The notes under the pieces: generated by a model | Told to the model about the DNA's origin: nothing | Database searches by the model: none | The model's input: only the letters and a program-made list of their open reading frames with translations | Translations under genes and position numbers: made by a program | Shown: piece by piece, positions 31,743 to 40,818 of the stretch | Numbering within the stretch: the stretch's first letter is position 1 | Layout: each line of letters opens with the position of its first letter | Origin: Chloroflexota bacterium | GTDB lineage: Bacteria > Chloroflexota > Anaerolineae > Anaerolineales > VGOW01 | Direction of reading: 5' to 3' | Length of the DNA stretch: 63,625 nucleotides | Assembly (NCBI GenBank): GCA_016213135.1 | Contig: JACRBQ010000062.1 | Span: 1 to 63,625, forward strand

Positions 31743-33653
31743 TCAGTCTCCCGGCGCCGGAGCTGCCGTAGTCGCGCCTTGCCCGTACCGCTGGTAAGCT
31801 TTCCAGCCGTCGTAGCCAATCATCAGCGCGGCCACGATTAACAGCAGGGACACCAGAATCATCGCCCACGCGCCGCCCACCGACACCGCGGCCATACCGG
31901 CTTTGGTGGCGATGGTGACGTACAGGTTGCGCGCCGTGACCGCCGTGGCGGCCAGGGTGGTGATATACATGAACAGCATGGGCCAGAGCGCATAAGCCGG
32001 GTTGCGCTTCTCGCTCTTGAGCCACACCGTGACCAGCAGCAGGCTCAGGGCGGCCATCAACTGGTTGGACGCGCCGAATAACTGCCACAGGTACACCCAC
32101 GTGCCGGAGAGCACCAGCGCCAGCGTGAGCACCATGGAGATGATGGTGGACACGTGCATGTTCTTCACGGCAGGCACAGCCTCGCCCACCCACTCGGTGA
32201 GCGTGACGCGCATGACGCGGAAGACCAACTGCACCACGGTGAGCACGATGACGACGAAGGCGCCGAAGCCCAGAGCCGTGCCGAAGGCTTCGGGCAGCGC
32301 GCCGAAGGTGCCGGCGAACACCAACTTGCCTACACCGGCGGCGAACCGGCCGCCGCCGCCGCCCGCGCCGGCGATGGACACGGCCACCAGCGACAACAGG
32401 GCCAGTGTGTTCTCGGAGAACATCGCGCCGCCGCCTACGGGCAGGGCATCGGTTTCATACTCCAACTGCCGCGCCGTGCCCACCGAGCCAAACAGCGCAT
32501 GCCAGCCGGAGATGGCGCCGCAGGCGATGGTGACGAACAGCATCGGCCAGATGGGCTGCCAGGCCGCGCCGGCTTTCAGCGCAAAGCCCATGTCTTTGAG
32601 CGCCGGGAGTGCGAACGCGCCAATGGCCGCGCCGCTGGCATCCTTGATGCCGGTCAGCGGTGCGAGAACGGCGCCGACGGCGCTGAGCAGGATCGTGAGC
32701 AGCGTGATCCAGAAGCCGATGTAGTTGACGGGCTGGGCAAAGCGCCAGATGGGCAAGTTTGCGCCCAGGTACGAGAACACCAGTAGGAACAACGCCCAGA
32801 ACAGATACGAGGGCATCGTCTTGATTTCACCGGTGTCGGCGTTATACACCGCCGTGGAGGCCCGCTTGCCGTCAGCGCCCGGAGCCGGGATGCGCGGGTC
32901 GGCGTTGGTGGGGTCGACCACCGAATACAGCGAGGCGTTGCCGGTGACGGCATTGACGGCGTTGTTCAGCGCCACCGTGGCCTGGCCCACAGGCCCCTGC
33001 ACCAGCTTGCCGTTGGCATCCTTGGTCTGGCCCAAGGGGCCGAGCACCATGGCGGCCAGCGTCACGATCACGACGATGGCCGTCACCGTCACCAGGTTCA
33101 TCTTCATCTTGTAGAGCATCTGCCCGGCGAGCAAACCCATCAGGGCCAGCATCAAGATGCCAAAGGGCACGTCGGGGCGAGCCGCGAGGATAGCGGCGAG
33201 GATGCCGACGAAGGCCCCGGCCACCAGCAGCAGGTAGAAGAAGATGAACACAAACAGGATCGTGCGCGTGCGCGGCGCGATCAGTTTGTGGGCAATGGCG
33301 CTCATGCTGTTGCCGTCGTTCCGCACCGAGACCATGATGGCGCTATAGTCGCTGGCCCAGCCGATAAATGACACGCCGATGAGCAGCCACAGGATGGCGG
33401 GCAACCATCCCCACAGGTTCGCCGCCGTAATCACGCCGACGATGGGGCCGGCGGCGGCGATGGATTTGAAGTGATAGCCGTACAGAACGTTGCGGCTGGC
33501 AGGCATGAAATCCACCCCGTCCATGTACATCTTGGCCGGAGTCGCCTTCTTGTCATTGGCTTGAATAACATCCCGGTCGATGCGTTTTGCATAAAAGTTG
33601 TAGGCAAGGTAGATTACGACTACTGCCGCAATGACAACTACCAATGTATTCAT
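31743..33653 (-). CDS. cstA: Carbon starvation protein CstA (pyruvate/peptide transporter)
   Basis: 636 residues with many membrane segments. The CstA signature is clear at the N-terminus: YFAKRIDRDVI-like YNFYAKRIDRDVI, ATPAKMYMDGVDFMPASRN and LYGYHFKSIAAAGPIVG. Related CstA/BtsT proteins import pyruvate or peptides across the cytoplasmic membrane under carbon limitation. A soluble loop around residues 205-275 (LGQTKDANGKLVQGPVG to ADGKRASTAVYN) is longer than usual. GAGGAG precedes the ATG. A CstR or YbdD partner is not seen next to it. Confidence 0.93.
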   Translation of the reverse strand: MNTLVVVIAAVVVIYLAYNFYAKRIDRDVIQANDKKATPAKMYMDGVDFMPASRNVLYGYHFKSIAAAGPIVGVITAANLWGWLPAILWLLIGVSFIGWASDYSAIMVSVRNDGNSMSAIAHKLIAPRTRTILFVFIFFYLLLVAGAFVGILAAILAARPDVPFGILMLALMGLLAGQMLYKMKMNLVTVTAIVVIVTLAAMVLGPLGQTKDANGKLVQGPVGQATVALNNAVNAVTGNASLYSVVDPTNADPRIPAPGADGKRASTAVYNADTGEIKTMPSYLFWALFLLVFSYLGANLPIWRFAQPVNYIGFWITLLTILLSAVGAVLAPLTGIKDASGAAIGAFALPALKDMGFALKAGAAWQPIWPMLFVTIACGAISGWHALFGSVGTARQLEYETDALPVGGGAMFSENTLALLSLVAVSIAGAGGGGGRFAAGVGKLVFAGTFGALPEAFGTALGFGAFVVIVLTVVQLVFRVMRVTLTEWVGEAVPAVKNMHVSTIISMVLTLALVLSGTWVYLWQLFGASNQLMAALSLLLVTVWLKSEKRNPAYALWPMLFMYITTLAATAVTARNLYVTIATKAGMAAVSVGGAWAMILVSLLLIVAALMIGYDGWKAYQRYGQGATTAAPAPGD

Positions 33654-33782
33654 TTCACTTTCTCCTCAACTAATGGTTAATGCGCGCAGAAAAGCCGGAC
33701 GTTTGCCAACGGTAATGTAGCCTTCCCCTCTTCTCCTCCTTTCCGGGTATCTCCAGTCGGCCAAACAGCCAGACCCGCAGCC

Positions 33783-34175
33783 TTACGCGGCCACGGGCAT
33801 GGCGGCAAGCTGTCGGGCAATTTCGGCCTCGGCCCCGTCAAAGTCGGCGCCGACGAATCGTTTACGCCCGCCCACAATCACCGCCGGGTATCGCCCCAAC
33901 CTGTGCCGGGCAGTCTTCCAAAACCCCTCCAGCGAGGCGGCATCAATCACCTTCACCACCACCGCGTCACAGTGAACCCGCAACAAACGCCGCACCCAGT
34001 CGGACACGGCCTGATAGTCTTGCAGCATGTCGGGCGGCAGGGCGCTCCTCGCCTGCTCCTCGTGCAAGCCTTCGCTGAAGCCCGTTTCCTTCCACACCAC
34101 TTCGCAGTGCGTGCAATGATAAAAGGCGGTGGGGGCGTAAGCCACAATTTCGATTACTAGGGGTTTATCGCTCAC
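33783..34175 (-). CDS. CxxC-containing thioredoxin-like small protein
   Basis: 130 residues. FYHCTHCEVVWKETG near residues 18-32 gives a CxxC pair at the position expected for a thioredoxin-like fold, and RYPAVIVGGRKRFVG looks like the cis-Pro strand (YPAVIV). The GTG start at 34175 follows GGGAGG by six bases and overlaps the panE stop (GTGA), so translation is coupled. It may be a redox protein or metal-binding adaptor. The link to ketopantoate reductase is by position only. Confidence 0.6.
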   Translation of the reverse strand: MSDKPLVIEIVAYAPTAFYHCTHCEVVWKETGFSEGLHEEQARSALPPDMLQDYQAVSDWVRRLLRVHCDAVVVKVIDAASLEGFWKTARHRLGRYPAVIVGGRKRFVGADFDGAEAEIARQLAAMPVAA

Positions 34176-35116
34176 TGATGACCTCCCATGCCGTCCATCG
34201 TCCTCGCCAGCTCCACCACCTTCAAGCAGGCCCAGATGAATTCGTGAACGGGAGTCGGCACCCCCGTTTCGCGCCCGGCGCGCACCACCGCGCCGTTGAT
34301 GGCGTCGTATTCCGTCGGTCTGCCCGCCACGACATCCCGCTGCATTGAGGGCGTGGTCGTCGGCTCCAGCTTCGCGGCGAAGGCCATCGTCTTTTCGACA
34401 ACGTCGGCCTCCATCGGAATGCCCCTGGCCCGCGCCGCGTCATACACCTCGCGCATGGCCCGACGCAAAAGCAAACGCGACTCGTCACCGGCCAGCAACG
34501 GCCCGGCAGGTGAACGAGTCACGCTCGATAGTCCGGCAAAGGACGCGATAAAAAGCAGCTTCGTCCATAACGCCTTCTCAATCGTATTGGTTATTTCTGC
34601 GTCGGCCCCGCTCTGTTTGATCGCTTCGCAGATTGCCTCTGCGCGATCCGACCGCCGCCCGTCCAGCTCGCCTAGAACAATTTTTCTAAATTGGCTTTCT
34701 TGCCGAATGACGCCCGGCTCGGCGACGTAGGCCACCAACTGCGTCAACCCGCCGAGCACGGCCCGGCTACCCCAGTAGCGGCTCAACCGCGCCGCGCTTT
34801 CCACGCCGTTTTGCAGTGGCAGGATGACGGTTTGCCCGCCGACCAGCGGACGCATCAACTCCGCCGCAGTGTCTGTATCATATGTTTTTACAGCAAAGAT
34901 TGTCAAGTCCACCGGCCCCACTTGCGCCGGATCATCGGTGGCGCGAGCCGGTCGGACTTCAAAATCGTCGTGGACACTCCGCACCCTGAGGCCGTCAGCC
35001 CGAATCGCCCGAAGATGCTCGCCTCTGGCGATGAAAATCACCTCGTGGCCGGCGCGAGCCAGCAGGCCGCCGTAGTAGCCTCCTACCCCGCCCGCCCCCA
35101 CAATGGCAATTCGCAT
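34172..35116 (-). CDS. panE: 2-dehydropantoate 2-reductase
   Basis: 314 residues. The NADPH-binding GxGxxG is VGAGGVGGYYGGLLARAGH at the N-terminus. The catalytic region has the Lys in EKALWTKLLFIASFAGLSSVTRS, and TPSMQRDVVAGRPTEYDAINGA is the typical substrate-binding block of the ApbA/PanE C-domain. It reduces ketopantoate to pantoate for CoA synthesis; distant family members act on other 2-keto acids, so the exact substrate is probable and not proven. No other pantothenate genes are near. The CxxC gene overlaps its stop. Confidence 0.88.
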   Translation of the reverse strand: MRIAIVGAGGVGGYYGGLLARAGHEVIFIARGEHLRAIRADGLRVRSVHDDFEVRPARATDDPAQVGPVDLTIFAVKTYDTDTAAELMRPLVGGQTVILPLQNGVESAARLSRYWGSRAVLGGLTQLVAYVAEPGVIRQESQFRKIVLGELDGRRSDRAEAICEAIKQSGADAEITNTIEKALWTKLLFIASFAGLSSVTRSPAGPLLAGDESRLLLRRAMREVYDAARARGIPMEADVVEKTMAFAAKLEPTTTPSMQRDVVAGRPTEYDAINGAVVRAGRETGVPTPVHEFIWACLKVVELARTMDGMGGHQ

Positions 35117-35199
35117 GATATTCAGTTAAACCCTGGTCTGGCAGAAATGGTTACGGTGGCCGCCGCAGCGAGATTCCGGCTTGGGCCGCCTCCTCGCCC

Positions 35200-35604
35200 T
35201 CAGTCATTCGACTCCAGCCACTCTTTCATCGGCCCCAGCCAGTAAATGTCCCAGCCCTCGTCGTGGCTGTCGCGCTCCTGCTTGTTGGGAAAAGCCCGGT
35301 GCGTAAGCCGCACACGCGTGGCGCTGCCGGCGGCGGCAAGCTCCCAGCGCACCACCGAGTCCGGCCAGTCGGCGGGCCACTCGCCCTGGCACCACGTATA
35401 TTCCAGCGTGTGGAATGGAGCCACCTCGGTGAACGCGCCGGTGGTGTCGCCACCGAACAGCCGATAGCGGCCCCCCACTTTCAAATCCACCTCCACGGTG
35501 CTATCGTCGCCCATCCACGCCCGAATGGCCTGCGGGTCGGCGAGGGCGGCCCACACTTTTTTGACGGGCGCGGCGATGGTGAGTGTCTTTTCGATATCCG
35601 TCAT
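35200..35604 (-). CDS. SRPBCC-domain protein (AHSA1-like)
   Basis: 134 residues from the ATG at 35604, six bases after GGAG. A much longer ORF reading through upstream genes is rejected. The START/AHSA1 pattern is clear: TIAAPVKKVWAALADPQAIRAW at the start, KVGGRYRLFGG in the middle, and GWDIYWLGPMKEWLE as the long C-terminal helix. These small proteins have a hydrophobic cavity; the ligand is unknown. It follows the LysM gene by 17 bases on the same strand. Confidence 0.85.
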   Translation of the reverse strand: MTDIEKTLTIAAPVKKVWAALADPQAIRAWMGDDSTVEVDLKVGGRYRLFGGDTTGAFTEVAPFHTLEYTWCQGEWPADWPDSVVRWELAAAGSATRVRLTHRAFPNKQERDSHDEGWDIYWLGPMKEWLESND

Positions 35605-35621
35605 AAAAGGCTCCTCTGCGC

Positions 35622-36800
35622 TCACGGCCCGAACGGCAGCGGCGCGGCGTTGTATTGCAGCGGGATAAACAGTTGCTGGCCCGTGTAGATCAGCTCGGGG
35701 TTGGTGATGGAGGGGTTGGCCGTGAGCAGGGCGCTCACGGTGGTGGCGAAGCGCGGGGCAATGGTGCGCAGTTCGTCGCCGCGCTGCACAGTGTACGAAT
35801 GCGGCCCCGGGGGCACAAGCAACACGCGCCCGGTGATGATCGAAGCCCCGGGATTGGCGCCCAGCAGCACGCCGGTGGTCATTTCGAATTTCGCGGCGAT
35901 GCCCGAGGCCGTATCCCCGGCCACAATCGTATAAAAGAACGGCGTGGTGCGGCTGGGCGTGAAGGTGGCAATCACCGGAATGGTAAGCACTTGCCCCGGA
36001 TAGATGAGATCCACGTTTTTGATTTGCGGGTTGGCCGCGCGGATGGCGCCGCCATCGACGCCGTAGCGCGAGGTGTAAGTGACGAAACTTTCGCCGCTGC
36101 GCACCGTGACCGTGATGAAGGACCCGGTCGCCACGGGCGGCGGGGTGGCCGACACGGTGGCCGTCGGGGTGACCGGTGCAACAGTGGGCGCCGGGGCGGC
36201 CCCGCCCAGCGGCACGGGCGCGGCGTCGTAAATAATCGGAATGAAGATGCGCTGGCCCACGAACAACTGCGCCGGGTTGCTCACGCCGGGGTTGGCCGTT
36301 TGCAGGAACGACAGGCTCACGCCGTAGCGGGCGGCGATGGTCATGAGGTTTTCGTTCCTTGCCACGGTGTGCACGTGCGGCCCGGCGGGGATGAGATACG
36401 TTTTGCCGGCGATGAGCAGGCTGTTGGTGATGCCGTTGGCGGCGGCGATGGTGAAGTAGTCCATGCTGAAGCGCGCGGCAATGCCGGAGAGGGTGTCGCC
36501 GGATTGGGGCACGTAATAGAACGGGGTGGTGAGGCTGGGGGTGAAGGTTTGGACGACGGGGATGGTGAGCACTTGCCCCGGCAGGATGATCTGCGCGTTG
36601 GCGAGATGGTTGGCGGCCACCAACGCCGAGCCGCTCACGCCGTACAGCGTGGCATACGTGGCCAGGCTGTCGCCCTGCCTGACGGTGACGGTGATGAACG
36701 GCTCGCTGGCCGCACTCGCCATGCTGGCCGCGCTCGGCCCAAGCGCCAGAGCCACGCTCAGCATGAGGGCCAACACCGCTGCGGATGTTCGTGTTTTCAT
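35622..36800 (-). CDS. Secreted protein with six LysM domains in two triplets
   Basis: 392 residues with a signal peptide (residues 1-31, cleavage near ASA-ASE). Six LysM units of about 50 residues follow: three from 34 to 195 (VRQGDSLATYATLYGVS, PQSGDTLSGIAARFSM, VARNENLMTIAARYGVS), a Thr/Pro linker near 200-225, and three more from 228 to 385 (VRSGESFVTYTSRYGV, VAGDTASGIAAKFEM, VQRGDELRTIAPRFAT). The two halves align in the same order, including FTPSLTTPFYY/FTPSRTTPFFY spacers, so the gene arose by internal duplication of a triplet. LysM binds peptidoglycan or other GlcNAc polymers. No catalytic domain. GGGAGG precedes the ATG. Confidence 0.9.
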   Translation of the reverse strand: MKTRTSAAVLALMLSVALALGPSAASMASAASEPFITVTVRQGDSLATYATLYGVSGSALVAANHLANAQIILPGQVLTIPVVQTFTPSLTTPFYYVPQSGDTLSGIAARFSMDYFTIAAANGITNSLLIAGKTYLIPAGPHVHTVARNENLMTIAARYGVSLSFLQTANPGVSNPAQLFVGQRIFIPIIYDAAPVPLGGAAPAPTVAPVTPTATVSATPPPVATGSFITVTVRSGESFVTYTSRYGVDGGAIRAANPQIKNVDLIYPGQVLTIPVIATFTPSRTTPFFYTIVAGDTASGIAAKFEMTTGVLLGANPGASIITGRVLLVPPGPHSYTVQRGDELRTIAPRFATTVSALLTANPSITNPELIYTGQQLFIPLQYNAAPLPFGP

Positions 36801-36957
36801 GGTGACCTCCCAAACGGTAGGGGCGTCGGCAGGTGGCGACGCCGGGTTGATTGTAGCACCGTGTCCGCGCAGCCCAAAGGCGTTTGCGCCTTCGCCAGAC
36901 CGGGGTTATAGTTCCGGGAAACAGGCGTCGCGGATGCCGCAAAGGAGAAGAGGTGCA

Positions 36958-37893
36958 ATGATGATGCCAGCAGACAAAAAATACCGGTTGGTTACCCGGA
37001 GCGACTTCGACGGGTTGGTATGCGCCGTGCTGCTCAAAAGCATGGGCATTCTCGACGACATCAAGTTTGTTCATCCCAAGGATGTGCAGGATGGCAAGGT
37101 GGACATCACCGCGAATGACATTACCACCAACCTGCCCTACGCCCCGGCGGCGCACCTGGCCTTTGACCACCACGCCAGCGAAACGCTGCGGGTGACCCGG
37201 AAGCCGGTGAACCACGTCATAGATGCCGATGCCCCCTCGGCGGCGCGGGTGGTGTACAACTACTTCGGCGGGCGGGCCAAATTCCCCAACGTGTCCGAGG
37301 AGATGATGGCCGCGGTGGACAAAGCCGACTCGGCGCAATATGCGCTGGACGAAATTCTGGATCCCAAAGGCTGGGCGCTGCTGAGCTTCATCATGGACGC
37401 GCGCACCGGGCTGGGGCGGTTCAAAACCTTCACCATCTCGAACTACGATTTGATGATGAAGCTGATTGATTTTTGCACTACGCACGGCATCGAGGAGATT
37501 CTGGCGCTGCCCGACGTGAAGGAACGGGTGGATTTGTATTTCGAGCAGGATGCCAAAGCCAGAGCGCAATTGCAGCGCTGCGCCGCCGCGCACGGAACGC
37601 TGGTGGTGCTGGACCTGCGGCCCGAGGAGACCATTTACGCCGTCAACCGCTTCATGATTTATGCCCTGTTCCCGCAGTGCAACATCTCGATGCACGTCCT
37701 GTGGGGCGTCAAGCGGCAGAACACCGTGTTCGCCGTGGGCAACTCCATCATTAACCGCACCGGCCGGGTGAAGGTGGGCGACCTGTTGCTGCAATACGGC
37801 GGCGGCGGCCACGACAACGCCGGGACGTGCCAGGTGGATAACGACCGGGCCGAGATCGTGCTGGCGGAGCTGATTAAGCGGATTACGGCGTGA
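36958..37893 (+). CDS. DHH-family phosphoesterase (exopolyphosphatase-like)
   Basis: 311 residues from the first of three consecutive Met codons, ten bases after AAAGGAG. The DHH motifs are TRSDFDGLVCAVL (motif I), LAFDHHASETL (DHH) and IDADAPSAARVV; the DHHA1-type end has YGGGGHDNAGTCQV. Such enzymes use two Mn ions to cleave phosphodiesters (nano-RNA, cyclic dinucleotides) or polyphosphate. The substrate is not evident. The neighbouring MoaD-like gene begins 43 bases after the stop, past a short block of CGCTGATGAA repeats. Confidence 0.82.
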   Translation: MMMPADKKYRLVTRSDFDGLVCAVLLKSMGILDDIKFVHPKDVQDGKVDITANDITTNLPYAPAAHLAFDHHASETLRVTRKPVNHVIDADAPSAARVVYNYFGGRAKFPNVSEEMMAAVDKADSAQYALDEILDPKGWALLSFIMDARTGLGRFKTFTISNYDLMMKLIDFCTTHGIEEILALPDVKERVDLYFEQDAKARAQLQRCAAAHGTLVVLDLRPEETIYAVNRFMIYALFPQCNISMHVLWGVKRQNTVFAVGNSIINRTGRVKVGDLLLQYGGGGHDNAGTCQVDNDRAEIVLAELIKRITA

Positions 37894-37906
37894 GGCGGAG
37901 GGGGCG

Positions 37907-37933
37907 CTGATGAACGCTGATAACACTGATTGA
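37907..37933. repeat. Short repeat arm (CGCTGATGAA family)
   Basis: CGCTGATGAA, CGCTGATAA, CACTGATTG in about ten-base steps, between the DHH gene stop and the MoaD-like start. The same word family forms the hairpin at 59356-59458. Here no facing arm is seen. Confidence 0.65.
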
Positions 37934-37936
37934 AAC

Positions 37937-38215
37937 ATGAAAATCAACCTCTACGCCACCCTGCGCGATGTGGTCGGCCACAAGACTGTGGAGTTGCCCA
38001 TTCCGCCGCAGACCACGGTGCAGGGCATGCTCGACGCGGTGCTGGCTTATGCCCCCGCCCTGCGCCCGCACCTGTACGACGAGCATGGCGTGCGGTATCC
38101 GCACGTTCACATCTTCATCAATGGCCGCGACGCGCAGTACCTCGACCACGGCTTTGGGACGGTGATCGGGCCGACCGACACGGTGAACATCTTCCCGCCG
38201 GTGGGTGGCGGATGA
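37937..38215 (+). CDS. MoaD/ThiS-family sulfur carrier protein
   Basis: 92 residues with the beta-grasp pattern of MoaD (MKINLYATLRDVVGHKTVEL, TVQGMLDAVLAYAP, INGRDAQYLDHGFGTVI, DTVNIFPPVGGG) and the C-terminal Gly-Gly that is adenylated and turned into a thiocarboxylate. It is longer than E. coli MoaD by about ten residues, as in forms tied to tungsten enzymes. It ends convergently with a tungsten-type aldehyde ferredoxin oxidoreductase gene, which needs a pterin cofactor whose sulfur comes through a MoaD. A role in tungstopterin synthesis for that enzyme is a fair inference. Confidence 0.85.
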   Translation: MKINLYATLRDVVGHKTVELPIPPQTTVQGMLDAVLAYAPALRPHLYDEHGVRYPHVHIFINGRDAQYLDHGFGTVIGPTDTVNIFPPVGGG

Positions 38216-38250
38216 CGCCCGAACATTTCGAGACGATCATCACCGGACAA

Positions 38251-38289
38251 CAAAAAAGGCGACGCGCTCATCACGCATCGCCTTTTTGT
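38251..38289. terminator. Bidirectional terminator between the MoaD-like and AOR genes
   Basis: AAAAAGGCGA and TCGCCTTTTT form a 10-bp stem around 15 bases, with A and T runs on both sides so that it can end transcription from either strand. Confidence 0.88.
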
Positions 38290-38303
38290 TTCACCGCTTC
38301 AGT

Positions 38304-40139
38304 CTACGGGATTTCCAGTTCCTTCAGCTTGCTCTCGGGGGCCACGCCGTTCACCCAACCGCGAGCTTTGTAATACTCATCCAACATCAGGTCAAGCTCG
38401 CACACATGCCCCTTCGAGCCGGGCATGGTCGAAGGCTCCTTGAGGAATCGCTCCGGCAGGGTGTCGCTGCCCTCGCGGAACCCGGCCAGGTTGTTGTAGT
38501 AGCGCTCCAGGTTGTAGACACGCTCGCCCACTTTTAGCAGGTAGGCCGCGTCCACCTGATTGCCCGTAATGGCCGAGTACTGCGCCGCAAAGGTGTCCAT
38601 AGATTCGGGGAAGGTGGCGAACTTGCACAAGTCCAGGCAGTCGGTCGCGGTGTGCACGTTCTGGAAGATCACCATCATCTCGCCCTTGCCCTTCCATGCC
38701 AGCGGGTCGCTCACGGTCGAAGGCCCCAGCACATTGCCGATGACTTCGGCGGCAGGGGTATACCCGCGCAGGTGGCAGGCCCCGCGATTGCTGGTGGCGT
38801 AGCCGATGCCCATACCCTTGATGCCGCGCGGGTCGTAAGCCGGGATGGCCATGCCCTTCACCGTCATCGCGATCTCCGGGTGGCCGAACTTCCTGGCCGC
38901 GCGTTCGGTGCCTTCGGCCAGAATGTCGCCGACCCCCTCGCGGAACGCAACCCTGTGGATGGTTTCAACCATCGCCGCCCCGTCGCTCCACTTCAGCCCG
39001 CCGGCGCCGTTGGTGTAGTGCTTCTCGCTGGCTTCCATGTACATCGACAGCACGTTGCCCATCTCGATGGTGTCGAGACCATAGTCATTGCACTGATCAA
39101 TCATCTTGGCGATGGACGGAATGTCGTCATTGTCGCAGTTCGCGCCGAAGGCCCACGCCGACTCGTATTCGACGCTTTCCATCCGCAGCCCGGCATACGG
39201 CCCGGATTTAATCTCGACCTCCTTCTTGCAGGCTACCGGGCAGGCATGGCACGTCGGATCGTCAACCAAGTAGTTCTGTTTCACATGCTCGCCGCTGATG
39301 TGGTCCGCCTTCTCGCCGAACGAGGTCAGTTGGCTGTTGCGGGTGGGCAGGCCGCCCATGACGCTGGTCATATTCATCAATACATTGGTGCCATGCACTG
39401 ACAGGGCGCCCTTGCGCGGCGAGGTGATGATGCGCTCGTCCATTATCTCGGCCAGCGCCCGGTCGTGGGCCTTCTTCCACGCCTCGCGGTCTTGCGCTTT
39501 GGGCATCTTCTTTTCTGCTTTGATGACGACGGCCTTGAGATTCTTGCTGCCGCCTACGCAGCCCGTGCCGCCGCGCCCGCTGGCGCGGTCGTCCTCGTTG
39601 ATCCACGCGGCAAAACGCGCGAGATGCTCACCGCCCTGGCCGATGGCGATCACCGACAAATCCTTCTCGCCATACTTCTTTTGGAAGAACTTCACGGTGT
39701 CGTGCACGCCCTTGCCCCACACCTCCGAGGCATCGAGAATCTCCACCGTCTCGTCATGGACGTACGCGTAAACGGGCCTGGCGGCCTTGCCCCTGAAAAT
39801 CAGCCCGTCCATCCCGGCCCAGCGCAAGCGCGCCGCCGACCAGCCGCCGTGATGGCTGTCGGTCACCGTGCCGGTGAGCGGCGATTTGGTCACAATGGCC
39901 ATGCGCCCGCTCATGTTGGCTTCGGTGCCCGTCAGCGGCCCGTTCATGAAGCACAGCAGGTTGTCGGGCGAGAGCGGCTCCACCTGCGGGCCGCGCGGGG
40001 CGTCGAACAAAAACCGCACGCCCAGCCCGCGCGCGCCGATGTACTTGCGCGCCCATTCCTCGGGAACCGGCTCGTACTTCACGGCGTTTTGGGTCAAATC
40101 AATATGCGCTATTCGATCTGCGAATCCTCCGAGTGCCAT
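38304..40139 (-). CDS. aor: Tungsten-dependent aldehyde:ferredoxin oxidoreductase
   Basis: 611 residues, normal for AOR. It oxidises aldehydes to acids (or the reverse) with ferredoxin. The pterin-binding N-terminal domain carries GARGLGVRFLFD and GRGGTGCVGGSKNLKA. The 4Fe-4S ligands are CHACPVACKKEV near residues 304-315 with the fourth Cys in TDCLDLCKF. A second pterin segment is YDPRGIKGMGIGYATSNRGA. AAAGGAG lies before the ATG. The leader upstream holds two hairpins (40211-40283). The MoaD-like gene faces it across a shared terminator. Confidence 0.94.
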   Translation of the reverse strand: MALGGFADRIAHIDLTQNAVKYEPVPEEWARKYIGARGLGVRFLFDAPRGPQVEPLSPDNLLCFMNGPLTGTEANMSGRMAIVTKSPLTGTVTDSHHGGWSAARLRWAGMDGLIFRGKAARPVYAYVHDETVEILDASEVWGKGVHDTVKFFQKKYGEKDLSVIAIGQGGEHLARFAAWINEDDRASGRGGTGCVGGSKNLKAVVIKAEKKMPKAQDREAWKKAHDRALAEIMDERIITSPRKGALSVHGTNVLMNMTSVMGGLPTRNSQLTSFGEKADHISGEHVKQNYLVDDPTCHACPVACKKEVEIKSGPYAGLRMESVEYESAWAFGANCDNDDIPSIAKMIDQCNDYGLDTIEMGNVLSMYMEASEKHYTNGAGGLKWSDGAAMVETIHRVAFREGVGDILAEGTERAARKFGHPEIAMTVKGMAIPAYDPRGIKGMGIGYATSNRGACHLRGYTPAAEVIGNVLGPSTVSDPLAWKGKGEMMVIFQNVHTATDCLDLCKFATFPESMDTFAAQYSAITGNQVDAAYLLKVGERVYNLERYYNNLAGFREGSDTLPERFLKEPSTMPGSKGHVCELDLMLDEYYKARGWVNGVAPESKLKELEIP

Positions 40140-40210
40140 GGTTAGCTCCTTTTCTTTGACGAAACTGGTTTTGTTATCCCCTTGAATGGGCGTTCGGCTC
40201 CGTTAAAAAA

Positions 40211-40283
40211 CCTACAGGCGTTGTGTCTACCATTCACAACGCCTGTAGGCCCCAAATGTCGCCGGCCAGGCCGCAACATTTGG
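40211..40283. repeat. Two inverted repeats upstream of the AOR gene
   Basis: A perfect 15-bp inverted repeat, CCTACAGGCGTTGTG (40211-40225) and its complement (40235-40249), loop nine bases, followed by CCAAATGT (40252-40259) and ACATTTGG (40276-40283). They lie 70-145 bases before the AOR start on its leader side. They could be regulatory hairpins or remains of an inverted-repeat element. No U-run. Confidence 0.65.
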
Positions 40284-40461
40284 AAGAGCAGGAGGAAGCC
40301 ACTACACCCATACAGGGGTCCCGAAATCGCCCCTATACTATTACTTCCACCGCCGGGCGGCCTCGCTCAAATATCACCGAATCGCAATGACACTTGTCAT
40401 CACTTCCCGGCGCGCCAACAGAAAAGCCCCTCCCCCAGTTGGGAAAGGGCGCGCGACGCGG
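40284..40461. other. Non-coding stretch with a terminator-like hairpin
   Basis: No credible gene is seen. Near 40430-40450 (minus strand) GCCCTTTCCC pairs with GGGGGAGGGGC around a short loop and is followed by TTTTCT; it would terminate transcription coming from the degraded gene at 40462-40690. Confidence 0.5.
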
Positions 40462-40690
40462 CTAATTCACCTTCAATGCGCCCGCGCCAATCTCTGCCTC
40501 CAAATCCACCTTGTTCGCCGCGCTATCGTAGTTGGGGATTGATACACCCCGCCGCCGCTGCGCGGAAAGCGGCTGCCATCCACCGAAATATCTGCCGCCC
40601 CGCCGTGCGCCCGAACCCGGGCCGCCACGCCGCCGGGCACGGTCACCTGCACCGACGAGGCCCCGGCCAGCGTGCCGCCGAGCTGGCCAC
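40462..40690 (-). pseudogene. Frameshifted remnant of a DUF4097/toast-rack-like C-terminus
   Basis: In one frame LGGTLAGASSVQVTVPGGVA and RAHGGAADISVDGSRFPRSG, GGVYQSP; after losing one base in a C4 run (plus-strand G4 at 40534-40537) the next frame gives NYDSAANKVDLEAEIGAGAL and KVN-stop. Together these match the end of adhesin/LiaF-like DUF4097 or DUF2154 beta-helix domains, where VxVPxGVxARV and YDxAxNxVDVxxxxGAGxVxV are usual. The N-terminal part is missing upstream, so it is a truncated and frameshifted leftover, not an active gene. A terminator-like hairpin follows. Confidence 0.65.
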
Positions 40691-40818
40691 ACCGAATCGA
40701 ACTGAACTCGCCCCCGATGTGAACGAAGTGAGCGGGCGTTGTTGTTGAAAAGGACTGGGTTTTATTTTGATGCTCTAAATTGTGTACAATCGGGCAAACC
40801 TCATTCGGAGGGAAACCT

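Noticed and set aside
35200-37947. A single 915-residue minus-strand open reading frame
   Set aside because: It is a run-through of the antisense of the DHH gene, an out-of-frame part of the LysM gene and, only at its end, the real SRPBCC gene. The SRPBCC part has its own start and ribosome binding site at 35604.
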